Shown: one piece after another, positions 34,071 through 43,665 of the stretch
Layout of the letters: the number at the start of each line of letters is the position of its first letter
Position numbering within the stretch: position 1 is the stretch's first letter
Assembly (NCBI GenBank): GCA_045531905.1
Contig: JAZSEY010000020.1
Coordinates: 124,001 to 188,000, forward strand
Length of the DNA: 64,000 nucleotides
Origin: RGIG6919 sp045531905
GTDB taxonomy: Bacteria > Bacillota > Clostridia > Lachnospirales > Lachnospiraceae
Reading direction: 5' to 3'
Notes under the pieces: generated by a model
What the model was told of the DNA's origin: nothing
Databases searched by the model: none
Seen by the model: the letters and a program-made list of their open reading frames with translations, nothing else
Made by a program: the position numbers and the translations under genes

Positions 34071-34412
34071 ATGAACATCCAAATCTTCGGCACAAAAAAG
34101 TGCAACGATACAAAGAAAGCCCAACGTTTTTTCAAGGAACGTGGTATCAAGTTTCAGTTCATTGATTTAAATGAAAAGTCGATGAGCAAAGGGGAATTTC
34201 GAAGCGTCTGTCAGGTGGTTGGTGGCATGCAGGCCATGATCAATGAAGACTGCAAGGATAAAGATGCCTTGGCGTTGGTGCAGTATATTTCAGAAGACCA
34301 AAAAGAGGAGAAATTATTGGAGAACCAGCAGGTAATAAAGACTCCGGTTGTCAGAAATGGAAAACAGGCAACAGTAGGATATGCACCTGAGGTTTGGAAA
34401 GGTTGGTCTTAG
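34071..34412 (+). CDS. ArsC/Spx-family thioredoxin-fold protein
   Basis: This 113-residue protein starts after AGGAGG. IFGTKKCNDTKKAQRFFKER is the ArsC/YffB-like active-site region with one cysteine and no CxxC; KTPVVRNGKQATVGYAPEVWK is the C-terminal cis-Pro region. The family includes arsenate reductase-like and uncharacterised reductases; lack of the classical resolving cysteine makes true arsenate reduction uncertain. Confidence 0.88.
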   Translation: MNIQIFGTKKCNDTKKAQRFFKERGIKFQFIDLNEKSMSKGEFRSVCQVVGGMQAMINEDCKDKDALALVQYISEDQKEEKLLENQQVIKTPVVRNGKQATVGYAPEVWKGWS

Positions 34413-34424
34413 TCTTATATGAAA

Positions 34425-34455
34425 AACAGCGGAGCAATTGCTCCGCTGTTCTTTG
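34425..34455. terminator. Bidirectional terminator
   Basis: A 26-nt perfect palindrome (34425-34450; half-site AACAGCGGAGCAA) between convergent genes, with A residues on one side and T-rich sequence on the other. Confidence 0.85.
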
Positions 34456-34465
34456 TTTATAAGTC

Positions 34466-35515
34466 TTATTTCTTGATTTTAATCTTTATGATTTTCTTGT
34501 TGCCGGCGGCATCCTTCACAACAATCTTGTGGGAGCCCTTCTTGGTAATGGTATATTTGTAATATCCTTTATATTTACCGGACTTTACAAGTTTTTTCTT
34601 TGTCATTTTCTGGCTCTTACCATTGATGGTAATGCTCTTTAATTCGCGGTTGTCCTTTACATAGAACACAGCCTTTTTCTTATAGGTCTTTCCGTTCTTA
34701 ATGCCTTTAACGGTTGGAACTTTGCTGTCTAAGTAAATTACATAAGTGGCCGTATTGCCTTTGATGTCAGTGACCTTAAATGTGTTTTTGCCCTGTTTGC
34801 TGACATCCTGACCGTTACTTGCCCAGATAGTTTGTTGTGTTACGTTGCCTTCGCTATCTTCAATCGTTGCTGTTGTAGCAGTTACAACCTTGCCGTTTAG
34901 TTTTACTTCTTTTACATAAATATTGTCGCTGAAGGTGATGTTCTTTGGCATTTCCTTGTAAATCTTGTTGTTCTTTGCACCCTTCATCTTTGGTGCAGTG
35001 GTATCAGCGTCTACCAGTTCCTTGCCCTTTTGGGTGTATGCATACCAGTAACCTTCTGTCTGGGTTCCGTTTGAACTGAATACTGCCTTGTTGCCGGCAT
35101 AAGATACATCAGCGTTGGTAGCGACGATATCTGAGAGCAGGGAAACAGATAATTGCAAGTAAATGCCCATGTCTGCCGGATTGCCTCCTGCAGCTTCAGC
35201 CTGGCTGCCGATTGGATAAATGAAAATATCCTCTGTCAGGCGCATGCCGTCGCTTTTCTCGGCTTCTGCTAAAGTTACTGTTTCTGTCTCTGCCGGAACG
35301 ACATAATACTGGTTGCCATCCTCTAAAGTCTGTATGGTTGCTTGTGCCTTTGTTTCTTCACCTAACTGGTCAATTTCTGCCTGGGTGTAAGCGGTGAAAC
35401 CGGTGCCGGTAACTGTGCCATCAGTATTTACCGTGTAATCAGCATACATGCGGCATCCGGATACGATGAACATAAGACATGTCAACATTGTTAAGTAACA
35501 TAGTTTTTTCTTCAT
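34466..35515 (-). CDS. Lipoprotein with C-terminal Ig-like repeats
   Basis: This 349-residue protein has a signal peptide and lipobox VSGC. The N-terminal 160 residues (YADYTVNTDGTVTGTGFTAY, LAEAEKSDGMRLTEDIF) are a LppM-like region of unknown role. The remainder has two or three Ig-like units marked by APKMKGAKNNKIYKEMPKNI, VPTVKGIKNGKTYKKKAVFY and KGSHKIVVKDAAGNKKIIKI. The C-terminus is highly basic (Lys-rich), which may bind the anionic wall. Surface-exposed; function unknown. Confidence 0.85.
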   Translation of the reverse strand: MKKKLCYLTMLTCLMFIVSGCRMYADYTVNTDGTVTGTGFTAYTQAEIDQLGEETKAQATIQTLEDGNQYYVVPAETETVTLAEAEKSDGMRLTEDIFIYPIGSQAEAAGGNPADMGIYLQLSVSLLSDIVATNADVSYAGNKAVFSSNGTQTEGYWYAYTQKGKELVDADTTAPKMKGAKNNKIYKEMPKNITFSDNIYVKEVKLNGKVVTATTATIEDSEGNVTQQTIWASNGQDVSKQGKNTFKVTDIKGNTATYVIYLDSKVPTVKGIKNGKTYKKKAVFYVKDNRELKSITINGKSQKMTKKKLVKSGKYKGYYKYTITKKGSHKIVVKDAAGNKKIIKIKIKK

Positions 35516-35611
35516 AGAAATATCCCCCTTATTGATTTTGTAATTTTATAATACTCGGAAAAAATGATGGTGTCAAATCAATGATAATGTTTAGAAAACA
35601 ATGGTTGTATT

Positions 35612-35639
35612 TTTACAGTTATCTATGGTAAATTATAGA
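35612..35639 (+). promoter_or_regulatory. Promoter for the chemoreceptor gene
   Basis: TTTACA (35612-35617), 16-bp spacer, TATAGA (35634-35639). It looks like a housekeeping promoter; no sigma-D motif is visible. Confidence 0.55.
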
Positions 35640-35675
35640 TAGTGGGTTAGTACAAAGTGTGAGGAGGACATACAT

Positions 35676-37148
35676 ATGAACGAGAGAAGGATTTCCGATA
35701 TCTTTCGGTGTAACAAGACTGCTATGATAGCATACGCATCTACGGTTGCCATGTTGATAGTAGCATATTTGATTGAGGTGTTAAAGCAGAGTAGAACTTG
35801 GGGCTATTATGGAGTATTTTGCTTGTTAGCAATCTTTCCATTGGTTATGTGTTTTATTCAATATAAGCGTAATCCGGAGACAAATCTGGTAAAGTATTTT
35901 ATGGCTGCTGGATTTGCTAACTTTAACATTTATATTATATTGACAACTACATCAGAGATTGCATATGTCTATGCATTGTTAATTGCCGTTGTGTTGCTTT
36001 GTTACAATGATATTAAACTAATATTGTTTTATATGATTGTGGTCTGCCTCACAAATGTAGTGCAGGTTGCGATATCAGGTGTGAAAGGGCAGATTGCTTC
36101 TGCAGATTTGCCAGATATTGAGATTCGATTGATTTCGTTGGTTATATTTACAATATATATTGTGATGACGGCTAAGGTTTTGAATGGCAATAATGCACAA
36201 AAGATGGCCGAGATTGAAGAAGAAAAAGAAAAGACTGAGATGCTGATGGGACAGATTATGAATGTATCTGAACGTTTAACAGATGATATTCAGACTGTCA
36301 GCGAAAAGATGGCAATGTTGGGAGACTCGGCGGATAAGACAAAGAATTCCATGGAAGAGGTTGCACAGGGAACCGGAGAGACGGCAGATACCATTCAGAT
36401 TCAGTTAGAGAAGACAGAAGATATTCAGAAGACTGTAGAACAGGTTTCCGCTTCATCAGAGAATATTTCTGATTTTGTTGAAGCTACCAGAATGGAATTA
36501 GATGCGTCTCAGGAGAATATTGATGCGTTGATTCATCATGTTGAGCTTTCTAATCAGGCAAATGAGAATGTATCTAAAGAATTAGATGATTTGTATCAGT
36601 ATACAGACCAGATGCATACGATTATTCAGACAATCAATTCTATTACGCAGCAGACAAGTATGTTGTCTTTAAATGCTAGTATTGAAGCTGCAAGAGCTGG
36701 AGAAGCAGGTAGAGGCTTTGCAGTAGTTGCATCTGAGATTTCTAATTTGGCAACACAGACACAGCAGGCTACTGTAGATATCAGTAATTTGATTGGTCAT
36801 ATCAATGAAGAATTAGAGGGCGTTGTACGTGTAATCAAAGAGATGGTACAGAATGCTGAAGAGCAGAATCAGGTTGCGACAAATACAGCAATCAGTTTCG
36901 AGAATATTGCAACTAAGAACCAGCAGGTTTCTGATGAGGCGGAGGCGTTAACTCAGCTTGTAGCTGAATTATCAGAGGCGAATTCATTGATTATGCAGGG
37001 TATCGAAACAATTTCTGCAGTTACTGAAGAGGTAACAGCCCATTCCAGTGAGACATTAGAGTCAACCGAGGAGAATCAGATGATTACCAATGAAGTAGGT
37101 AGCATCGTAGAAGGTTTAAGTCAGTTAGCACAGGAATTGAGAATGTAA
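35676..37148 (+). CDS. Methyl-accepting chemotaxis protein with membrane sensor
   Basis: This 490-residue protein starts after GAGGAGG. The first 170 residues are about six transmembrane helices with no large external domain and no recognisable HAMP. A coiled-coil linker leads to the cytoplasmic signalling domain, whose hairpin tip reads SIEAARAGEAGRGFAVVA. It may sense a membrane or intracellular cue rather than a bound solute. No flagellar or che genes are nearby, so it could also feed a non-motility pathway. Confidence 0.93.
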   Translation: MNERRISDIFRCNKTAMIAYASTVAMLIVAYLIEVLKQSRTWGYYGVFCLLAIFPLVMCFIQYKRNPETNLVKYFMAAGFANFNIYIILTTTSEIAYVYALLIAVVLLCYNDIKLILFYMIVVCLTNVVQVAISGVKGQIASADLPDIEIRLISLVIFTIYIVMTAKVLNGNNAQKMAEIEEEKEKTEMLMGQIMNVSERLTDDIQTVSEKMAMLGDSADKTKNSMEEVAQGTGETADTIQIQLEKTEDIQKTVEQVSASSENISDFVEATRMELDASQENIDALIHHVELSNQANENVSKELDDLYQYTDQMHTIIQTINSITQQTSMLSLNASIEAARAGEAGRGFAVVASEISNLATQTQQATVDISNLIGHINEELEGVVRVIKEMVQNAEEQNQVATNTAISFENIATKNQQVSDEAEALTQLVAELSEANSLIMQGIETISAVTEEVTAHSSETLESTEENQMITNEVGSIVEGLSQLAQELRM

Positions 37149-37157
37149 TCAAATAGC

Positions 37158-37188
37158 AAAAAATGCCGGGGGTTCCCCGGTATTTTTT
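37158..37188 (+). terminator. Intrinsic terminator
   Basis: CCGGGG (37166-37171), GTT loop, CCCCGG (37175-37180), then TATTTTTT. Confidence 0.85.
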
Positions 37189-37195
37189 ACGCAAC

Positions 37196-37223
37196 TTGAC
37201 AAATAAGAGGAAAAGGATACACT
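37196..37223 (+). promoter_or_regulatory. Promoter for the EAL protein gene
   Basis: Consensus TTGACA (37196-37201), 16-bp spacer, TACACT (37218-37223). Confidence 0.75.
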
Positions 37224-37259
37224 AAGATGTAAGGAAACGCATAGAGGAGGCGTATTGTT

Positions 37260-38939
37260 TTGGAATGTACATTGTATAGCGATAGTATGAAACGTTTTTA
37301 TGGACTGTTTCAGGAAAATATACAATCTACCGCAGATTGCTTGAACCGTATTAAGCGGGGTATATCATTTTTGGCGGATGAATTGCATTTAGGAAAATTA
37401 GATATTCGTATTGAAGCGCCTGCTAACATTTATGATGCCAGCGGATTGAGCATTGAGTATCCTGCGTATGTCTACGAAGGTGGGTTTGGCAGTGACACCT
37501 TGCAGTTTCCATTCGAAACAACTGAGCATGGTCACATCATGATCACTTTGGCTCCACGGCCGGATTATCAGTGGACGGAACGGGATAAAGAGACCCTTCG
37601 GGTATTTGCCATGAATGTATTTTTCTTATCCGGACGTGCCAGATTAATTGACTTAACTAAAAAAGCTGCAATTACAGACAATATGACAGGTATGATGAAT
37701 CTGGCAGGTTTTATGCAGTTTGCCAATGCAGCTGTGGCGGGTGGAAACCTACGGAGATATCATGGATTTCGACTGAATATTAAGAATTTTAAATATATCT
37801 CACAGCAAATATCACGTAGAACCGATGATGTGCTTCGAGATTATGGTCACTCCATTGAACACTTTCTGGATGTGGATGAGGCAATTGCTCATCTTGGTGG
37901 TGATAACTTTGTTGGCCTGGTAAAGGATGACCGTTTGGATGATTTTTTAACATTTATATCCGAAGTTCCGGTGCAAATTGGAAGGGATAACAAGACAACC
38001 GGTATTGGTGCAAGAATCGGATATTATGATATTCAGTATAGTGATACTAGTGCTGATGTCATGGGGTATCTGGATGCGGCTACCAGCATTGCGAAAATGG
38101 AAGGCCGGGATGTAGTACGGTTTGAGTATGCCATGTTGGAGCGTATGTTGCGTAACAAAGCGATTTCTGCAATGTTCCCAGTGGCAGTGGCCAGTGAAGA
38201 GTTTCAAGTATACTATCAACCGAAGGTAAATATTCGTAGTAATATGATTTGTGGTTGTGAAGCTTTGGTTCGCTGGGTGCAAAAAGGGAAAATTGTTCCT
38301 CCTATGGAGTTCATACCGGTGCTCGAAGAGGAAGGTACAATATGTACTTTAGACTTCTATGTGTTTGAACGGGTTTGCAGAACGATTCGTAGTTGGATAG
38401 ACAGAGGCATTCAGCCGGTGACAGTATCTGTGAATTTTTCAAAATTGCATTTGCGCAATCCGAAATTGGCAGAAGAGATTTTGGCAATCATAGAAAAATA
38501 TAAAGTGGATGCGAAATATTTGGAAATTGAACTGACAGAGATGTCCGGTTATGACAACTTTGAAAGCTTGTCGCAATTTATTGCAGATATGCATGAAAAG
38601 GGTGTTCGCACTTCCATTGATGATTTTGGAACCGGATATTCTTCATTGAATTTATTGACAAATTTGGAAGCAGACGTGGTAAAACTGGATAAGTCCTTCT
38701 GTGTGAAAATTGGCAGTGATGATGCCAAAACGAAGATATTATTGCAGAATGTGGTAAATATGGTGCATGAGCTGGATTATCATGTGTTGGCAGAGGGCGT
38801 GGAGACTGAGGAACAGGCAAATTTTTTAAGAAGTATTGGTTGTACCACTGTGCAAGGCTATCTTTACGATAAGCCGATGCCATTGGATGCATTTGAACTA
38901 CGACTTGCTCCCGGGTTTTCGTATACAATATTAGTATGA
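37260..38939 (+). CDS. Degenerate GGDEF plus EAL c-di-GMP phosphodiesterase
   Basis: TTG 37260 is the start: GAGGAGG lies 9 nt upstream. In the 559-residue protein the middle domain (about 130-285) is GGDEF-like but its signature reads LGGDNFVGLV, so cyclase activity is doubtful. The EAL domain (about 305-550) keeps the key residues: CEALVRW, SVNFSKLHLRN, IELTEM, IDDFGTGYSS, KLDKSF and AEGVET. It should hydrolyse c-di-GMP, with the GGDEF part a possible GTP sensor. N-terminal 120 residues are a GAF-like or unknown sensor. It has a consensus promoter and its own terminator. Confidence 0.93.
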   Translation: MECTLYSDSMKRFYGLFQENIQSTADCLNRIKRGISFLADELHLGKLDIRIEAPANIYDASGLSIEYPAYVYEGGFGSDTLQFPFETTEHGHIMITLAPRPDYQWTERDKETLRVFAMNVFFLSGRARLIDLTKKAAITDNMTGMMNLAGFMQFANAAVAGGNLRRYHGFRLNIKNFKYISQQISRRTDDVLRDYGHSIEHFLDVDEAIAHLGGDNFVGLVKDDRLDDFLTFISEVPVQIGRDNKTTGIGARIGYYDIQYSDTSADVMGYLDAATSIAKMEGRDVVRFEYAMLERMLRNKAISAMFPVAVASEEFQVYYQPKVNIRSNMICGCEALVRWVQKGKIVPPMEFIPVLEEEGTICTLDFYVFERVCRTIRSWIDRGIQPVTVSVNFSKLHLRNPKLAEEILAIIEKYKVDAKYLEIELTEMSGYDNFESLSQFIADMHEKGVRTSIDDFGTGYSSLNLLTNLEADVVKLDKSFCVKIGSDDAKTKILLQNVVNMVHELDYHVLAEGVETEEQANFLRSIGCTTVQGYLYDKPMPLDAFELRLAPGFSYTILV

Positions 38940-38945
38940 TTAGAA

Positions 38946-38983
38946 AGAGGAATGATGAAATAATATTTATCATTCCTTTTTTC
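38946..38983 (+). terminator. Intrinsic terminator
   Basis: AGAGGAATGAT pairs with ATCATTCCTTTT around an A/T loop; a TTTTTT run follows. Confidence 0.75.
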
Positions 38984-39016
38984 TTTCTTAAGAAATGTTA
39001 AAAACAGTAAAAAACC

Positions 39017-39045
39017 TTGATTTTATGGGCAGAATAGAATAAGAT
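39017..39045 (+). promoter_or_regulatory. Promoter for the c-di-AMP operon
   Basis: TTGATT (39017-39022), 17-bp spacer, TAAGAT (39040-39045), upstream of the 39093 gene. Confidence 0.65.
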
Positions 39046-39092
39046 AACATAAGATAGTTATGTTCTTTGAACGCATGAGAGAGGTGACCGAA

Positions 39093-39551
39093 ATGGTAAA
39101 TGAAGAGAAGGTCAGAATGATGACGAAGCTTGCCACCTTCGAAGCAGGGAAGGGAAAGCAGGATTTGAAACTGGCCAAGTATTACAAAAGTGATTATATC
39201 AAGTACAACATATTGAAAACCATTGTTGCAACAACGGTATGCTATTGGTTGGCAGTGGGCTTGGTTATATTGGTTGATATTGAGAAAATCTTAGACAACA
39301 TCACACAGATGGATTATATGTCTATCATCTATAAATTGATTATTGGTTTTGTAGTAGTGGTAGTTGGGTATGCTTTCTTTGCAAGAATTTATTATGACAG
39401 AAAGTATGAGAAGGCAAGACCGGATATTGTTGTTTATAACCATTATTTAAAGAAGATGGAAGAATATTATGCAGAAGGTGTAGATGATACACCGAAGAAT
39501 GTCAAAGTAAGGGGGACCATAGGGGAAAATGACGAGTTTATTGACTATTAG
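39093..39551 (+). CDS. Two-helix membrane protein of unknown function
   Basis: ATG 39093 follows GAGAGGTG; 152 residues. There are two hydrophobic helices (about 47-67 and 84-106) between basic cytoplasmic segments. Not recognised. It overlaps the next gene by 23 bp and lies in the transcription unit leading to dacA, so it may be an accessory of the c-di-AMP system; this is inference from position. Confidence 0.75.
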   Translation: MVNEEKVRMMTKLATFEAGKGKQDLKLAKYYKSDYIKYNILKTIVATTVCYWLAVGLVILVDIEKILDNITQMDYMSIIYKLIIGFVVVVVGYAFFARIYYDRKYEKARPDIVVYNHYLKKMEEYYAEGVDDTPKNVKVRGTIGENDEFIDY

Positions 39552-40458
39552 AGATGAGATAAAAGACTTTTTTAGAGCACATGATGCGATTGTGACACCT
39601 GTGCTTCGTTTTATAACAGCGTTTGTATTGTTCTTTGGTTTGAATATGCTGTATGGCTATTCATCTATGTTTTCAAACATTGTTATTATTTTGGCATTAT
39701 CAGTGATTTGTGCATTTTTGTCAGAAGGTTTCACTTTGCTTTTGATAGGTGTTGTATCACTAATGCATTGTGTAAGCGTTAGTTTGGAAGCGGCTGTTAT
39801 TTACATGGCTTTGTTTATCATTATGTATTTCCTGTATATTAAGTATTGTCCAAAGACAGGATATATTGTCATGGTAGCACCACTTTTATATTTGCTGAAT
39901 ATCCATTACATTCTTCCGATTGTGGTTGGTATTTTAGTAGGTCCGGTAGGTATTGTGCCTGCTATGTTTGGTGTTATCATTTACTATTTCTCTCAGTACC
40001 TTTCTGAGTTGCATAGTTTACTGATATCGGCTGCTGAAGACGAAGCAGTTCAGAGTTTTTCATATTTGTTAAGTGGTATGCTTCATGATAAGCGTATGAT
40101 TTTGACTTTGATTGTATTTGCATGTGTAATTTTGGTAACATACATCATTTATCGTATGTCAGTTACAAATGCATGGTACATCGCTATTATTGTAGGTGCT
40201 TTGATTGAGATTTTCTTATTCTTGATTGGTAGCTATGCAATGGAGGCTGATGTAAATATTGCTATCATCATTGTTGGTACATTGGTGGGCATGGCGTTGG
40301 CATTTGTCGTGCAGTTCTTTAAGGGAACTGTGGATTATTCCAGAACTGAGATTGTGCAGTTTGAAGATGATGAATACTACTATTATGTAAAGGCAGTACC
40401 AAAGTTAACAGTAACTGCTAAGAATGTTAGCGTTCAGAAGATTAATACAAGAAAGTAA
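39529..40458 (+). CDS. Polytopic membrane protein of unknown function
   Basis: This 309-residue protein has a short cytoplasmic start (TSLLTIRDEIKDFFRAH), about eight hydrophobic helices over residues 22-275 and a cytoplasmic tail with EIVQFEDDEYYYYVKAVPK, a segment seen at the end of uncharacterised Clostridia membrane proteins encoded beside dacA. No catalytic motif is evident. It overlaps the upstream gene by 23 bp and lies 27 bp before dacA, so translation is coupled within the operon. Confidence 0.8.
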   Translation: MTSLLTIRDEIKDFFRAHDAIVTPVLRFITAFVLFFGLNMLYGYSSMFSNIVIILALSVICAFLSEGFTLLLIGVVSLMHCVSVSLEAAVIYMALFIIMYFLYIKYCPKTGYIVMVAPLLYLLNIHYILPIVVGILVGPVGIVPAMFGVIIYYFSQYLSELHSLLISAAEDEAVQSFSYLLSGMLHDKRMILTLIVFACVILVTYIIYRMSVTNAWYIAIIVGALIEIFLFLIGSYAMEADVNIAIIIVGTLVGMALAFVVQFFKGTVDYSRTEIVQFEDDEYYYYVKAVPKLTVTAKNVSVQKINTRK

Positions 40459-40485
40459 TGATTAGTTGGATTTAAGGAGAATGGC

Positions 40486-41370
40486 ATGGAGCGAATCAGG
40501 CAATTTTTTGAGCTATATTTCGACTGGCTCTATATTCCACAATTGCATATATCTGATTTGATTGAGATTTTTATTATAGCGTTTGTTGTATATCAGATTA
40601 TTCGCTGGTTTCAGACAACGAGAGCGTGGACCTTGTTTAAAGGTATTATTGTGTTGCTCTTGTTTATGGCATTTTCTTCTATTTTTCAGTTTAATACCAT
40701 TTTATGGATTTTAAGGAAGACATTGAATATCGGCATCATTGCGATTCTGATTATTTTTCAGCCAGAGTTCAGACGGGCACTCGAGCAGCTTGGTAGCAAG
40801 AATTTTATTGCTTCTATTTTTGGATTTGCTGAACAAAAAAATGAAGGATTAGATGGTGTCACTGCAGAGACTATTGCAGAGATTACAAAAGCAGCATTTG
40901 AGATGTCTAAAGCAAAGACAGGAGCACTGATTGTCATTGAACAGGATGTGGCGCTTGGCGAGTATGAAAGTACAGGTATCCCTGTTGATGCAAAGGTAAG
41001 TAGTCAGTTATTGATTAATATTTTTGAGAAGAATACACCATTGCATGATGGTGCTGTTATTATTCGCAATAACCGTGTAACAGCAGCCACCTGTTATTTG
41101 CCGTTGACAGATAGAAAAGATTTGAATAAGAACTTGGGTACAAGACACCGTGCAGCGGTTGGTATCAGTGAGGTATCTGACAGTATCACGCTCATTGTTT
41201 CTGAGGAGAACGGAGCGATTTCTATTGCAAAGGGCGGACAGATTATCCGCAATTTAGATGTTGAAGGATTAAAGAGACAATTATCAAATACACAGCCGGA
41301 TATTGGCGAGAGCAAGCGTTTTAAGATATGGAAAGGTCGGAAGAAGCATGAAACAAAAACTTCTGAATAA
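40486..41370 (+). CDS. dacA: Diadenylate cyclase (CdaA type)
   Basis: This 294-residue protein starts after AAGGAGAATGGC. It has three N-terminal helices (about 20-90) and a DAC domain (about 110-270) with DGAVIIRNNRVTAATCYLPL and LGTRHRAAVGISEVSD, the DGA and RHR motifs needed to make c-di-AMP from two ATP. The next gene encodes its regulator CdaR. In Firmicutes c-di-AMP controls potassium channels such as the Trk/Ktr system at 31520 and wall homeostasis. Confidence 0.96.
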   Translation: MERIRQFFELYFDWLYIPQLHISDLIEIFIIAFVVYQIIRWFQTTRAWTLFKGIIVLLLFMAFSSIFQFNTILWILRKTLNIGIIAILIIFQPEFRRALEQLGSKNFIASIFGFAEQKNEGLDGVTAETIAEITKAAFEMSKAKTGALIVIEQDVALGEYESTGIPVDAKVSSQLLINIFEKNTPLHDGAVIIRNNRVTAATCYLPLTDRKDLNKNLGTRHRAAVGISEVSDSITLIVSEENGAISIAKGGQIIRNLDVEGLKRQLSNTQPDIGESKRFKIWKGRKKHETKTSE

Positions 41371-42592
41371 CATCGGCATTAAAATACTGTCTGCTATCGT
41401 GGCGGTTGTTCTTTGGGTGCTGGTGGTGAATGTGGATGATTATATGGTTACGAAGACCATATCTGGCATCGCAGTCACAGTTAAAAATGAAGATACGATT
41501 ACGGAATTGAATAAAGTGTATGAGTTAGATGGAGATGGAACAGTTGCGATTGTAGTAAAGGGGCCTAGAAGCAAAGTGGAAGGCCTTACTGCACAGGATT
41601 TTAATGCAACTGTTGATTTATCTCAATTAAGCCTTACCAATGCAGTGCAGGTAACGGTTACACCAAAAAAGTCTGCTTTAAAGGGACATTTGACCATATC
41701 TTGTACCACATCACAAGTCAGTGTTAAGTTGGAGAATCGTAAGGAAGTCCAATTGCCAATTACTGTGGTGACAGAGGGCAGTCCAGCGGAAGGATATGCG
41801 GTTATTGGGAAATCAACCACTCCGAACATGGTGACAATTTCCGGCGCTGAAAGTGTGGTTAACAGAGTAAAGACAGTGCAGGTTAAGGTGGATGTGAATA
41901 ATGCAGCAAAGGATGTTTCTGTTGTAGCATCGTTGGTGTATTTGAACTCTGATGGAGAAAAGGTGAGCCAGAAACGTATTCAGTCCAATGTAGAGGATGT
42001 AGATGCCACAGTGGAGATTGTGCGTACGAAGGAGATTCCAGTTAATATAACCACAGATGGTGAAGTTGCAATGGGATATGCAGTGAAGGAAGTGCTTTAT
42101 CAACCGACAAAGATTTTGGTTGCCGGCAGAGAAGATGCATTAAAGAAGATTGATGCTTTGGAGATAAAAGGTGTTCGTATTGCTGGCTTTACTAAGACAG
42201 AGGAGATTGCAGTTAATATTAGCGAGTATTTACCGAGTGGTGTGTTGATTGCTGATGATTCCGAGCAGATTATGATTCAGATTGTTGTGGAGCCGGTTGT
42301 CTCTAAGGATATGATGGTTTCTGCCGGAAATATCAGTATGAAAGGTTTGGCTGATGGCCTCAAATGTGCAATTATTAAAATTGATAATCCAGCCGTCACC
42401 GCCAAGGGCTTGCAGGACCTACTTGATAAGTTGATTCTTACGGATTTGGATTTGCATGTAGATTTGACCGGTTACGAACCGGGTGAGTATGCGATACCGG
42501 TGCAGTTTAATGAAATAGATGGTGCAGATATTAACTGTAGTGTAATTGTGCATGTGGTGATTTCGGAAGAGAGTACAGAAACGGCACAGTAA
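41348..42592 (+). CDS. cdaR: YbbR-domain regulator of diadenylate cyclase (CdaR)
   Basis: ATG 41348, inside the dacA end (23-bp overlap), is preferred from the family start (LLNNIGIKILSAIVAVVLWV). The 414-residue protein has one N-terminal helix and several extracytoplasmic YbbR repeats (about 40-405), recognised by recurring segments such as VAIVVKGPRSKVEGLT, TPNMVTISGAESVVNRVKTV and PTKILVAGREDALKKIDAL. It binds and tunes DacA from outside the membrane. Confidence 0.94.
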   Translation: MKQKLLNNIGIKILSAIVAVVLWVLVVNVDDYMVTKTISGIAVTVKNEDTITELNKVYELDGDGTVAIVVKGPRSKVEGLTAQDFNATVDLSQLSLTNAVQVTVTPKKSALKGHLTISCTTSQVSVKLENRKEVQLPITVVTEGSPAEGYAVIGKSTTPNMVTISGAESVVNRVKTVQVKVDVNNAAKDVSVVASLVYLNSDGEKVSQKRIQSNVEDVDATVEIVRTKEIPVNITTDGEVAMGYAVKEVLYQPTKILVAGREDALKKIDALEIKGVRIAGFTKTEEIAVNISEYLPSGVLIADDSEQIMIQIVVEPVVSKDMMVSAGNISMKGLADGLKCAIIKIDNPAVTAKGLQDLLDKLILTDLDLHVDLTGYEPGEYAIPVQFNEIDGADINCSVIVHVVISEESTETAQ

Positions 42593-42620
42593 TGGCGGAG
42601 TGCATGTAAGGAGGGGTTAC

Positions 42621-42896
42621 ATGGTATCTAAAAAATTTAGAGTAACAGATGCATTAGGCCTCCATTTACGACCGGCTGGAAAATTGTGTGAGAAAGCGTT
42701 GCAGTATCAGTGTTCTGTTACCTTTCAAAAGGGCAATTACAGTGGAAATGTGAAGAGCGTAATTAGTTTGCTGGCAGGCGGTGTGAAACGTGACCAGGAA
42801 ATTACGTTGATTTGTAGCGGTGTAGACGAGGAGCAGGCATTGAATGATTTGTCCTCTTTTATGCTACAAGAATTAACAGTTGTTGAAATTGATTGA
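42621..42896 (+). CDS. HPr phosphocarrier protein
   Basis: ATG 42621 follows AAGGAGG. The 91-residue product has His15 in ALGLHLRPAG and Ser46 in NVKSVISLLAGG, the PTS phosphorylation and HPr-kinase sites; both positions match exactly by counting. It could be the main HPr or a Crh/PTS variant: the motif reads GLHLRPA rather than GIHARPA, and the usual ptsHI arrangement is absent. It lies 29 bp after cdaR. Confidence 0.9.
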   Translation: MVSKKFRVTDALGLHLRPAGKLCEKALQYQCSVTFQKGNYSGNVKSVISLLAGGVKRDQEITLICSGVDEEQALNDLSSFMLQELTVVEID

Positions 42897-42931
42897 TATA
42901 ATATATCACTACATAGAAGGGAGTGATGATG

Positions 42932-43651
42932 ATGGATACTGAAAAATTAGATGTATTAAAACAGATGATAGCAGAGAGTAAATACATTGTATTTTTCGGT
43001 GGCGCGGGTGTATCTACGGAGAGTGGTATTCCTGACTTCAGAAGTACAGATGGTTTATATCACCAAAAGTACAAATATCCACCTGAGACGATTGTAAGTC
43101 ACAGTTTCTATGTACAGAAGACGGAAGAATTCTATGAGTTTTACCGTGATAAAATGTTGTTTTTAGATGCTAAGCCAAATGAAGCACATTTAGGATTGGC
43201 TAGATTGGAACAGCAGGGAAAGTTAAAAGCAGTAATTACGCAGAATATCGATGGCTTACATCAGATGGCTGGCAGTCAAGAGGTATTGGAGCTTCATGGT
43301 TCTGTGCACCGTAATTATTGTCAGAGATGTGGCGCATTTTATGATTTGAAATATATAGTGGAGTCCGATGGAATTCCGATGTGTGATTGTGGTGGCACAA
43401 TCAAACCGGATGTGGTGTTATATGAAGAAGGCTTGGATTCAGGAATTATCCATCGTACCATCGAACACATAAAGAATGCAGATATGTTGATTATTGGAGG
43501 CACCTCATTGGCAGTGTATCCGGCGGCAGGATTTATTGATTATTTTCATGGAAAGCATTTGGCAATTATCAATAAGTCTCCGGTGTCCAGAGATTCACAA
43601 GCAGGATTAGTTATGTCTGAAAAAATTGGAGAGGTGTTTAGCAAACTATAA
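42932..43651 (+). CDS. Sirtuin-type NAD-dependent protein deacylase
   Basis: Several in-frame ATGs follow the AGAAGGGAG site; 42932 has the best spacing (239 residues). Family motifs are FFGGAGVSTESGIPDFRS, TQNIDGLH, the catalytic His in LHGSVHRNYC, zinc cysteines in YCQRCG and MCDCGG, and IIGGTSLAVYPA. It removes acyl groups from lysines using NAD. It is 14 bp upstream of citrate synthase, an enzyme often regulated by lysine acetylation; a functional link is conjecture. Confidence 0.94.
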   Translation: MDTEKLDVLKQMIAESKYIVFFGGAGVSTESGIPDFRSTDGLYHQKYKYPPETIVSHSFYVQKTEEFYEFYRDKMLFLDAKPNEAHLGLARLEQQGKLKAVITQNIDGLHQMAGSQEVLELHGSVHRNYCQRCGAFYDLKYIVESDGIPMCDCGGTIKPDVVLYEEGLDSGIIHRTIEHIKNADMLIIGGTSLAVYPAAGFIDYFHGKHLAIINKSPVSRDSQAGLVMSEKIGEVFSKL

Positions 43652-43665
43652 AATGGAGGTATTGA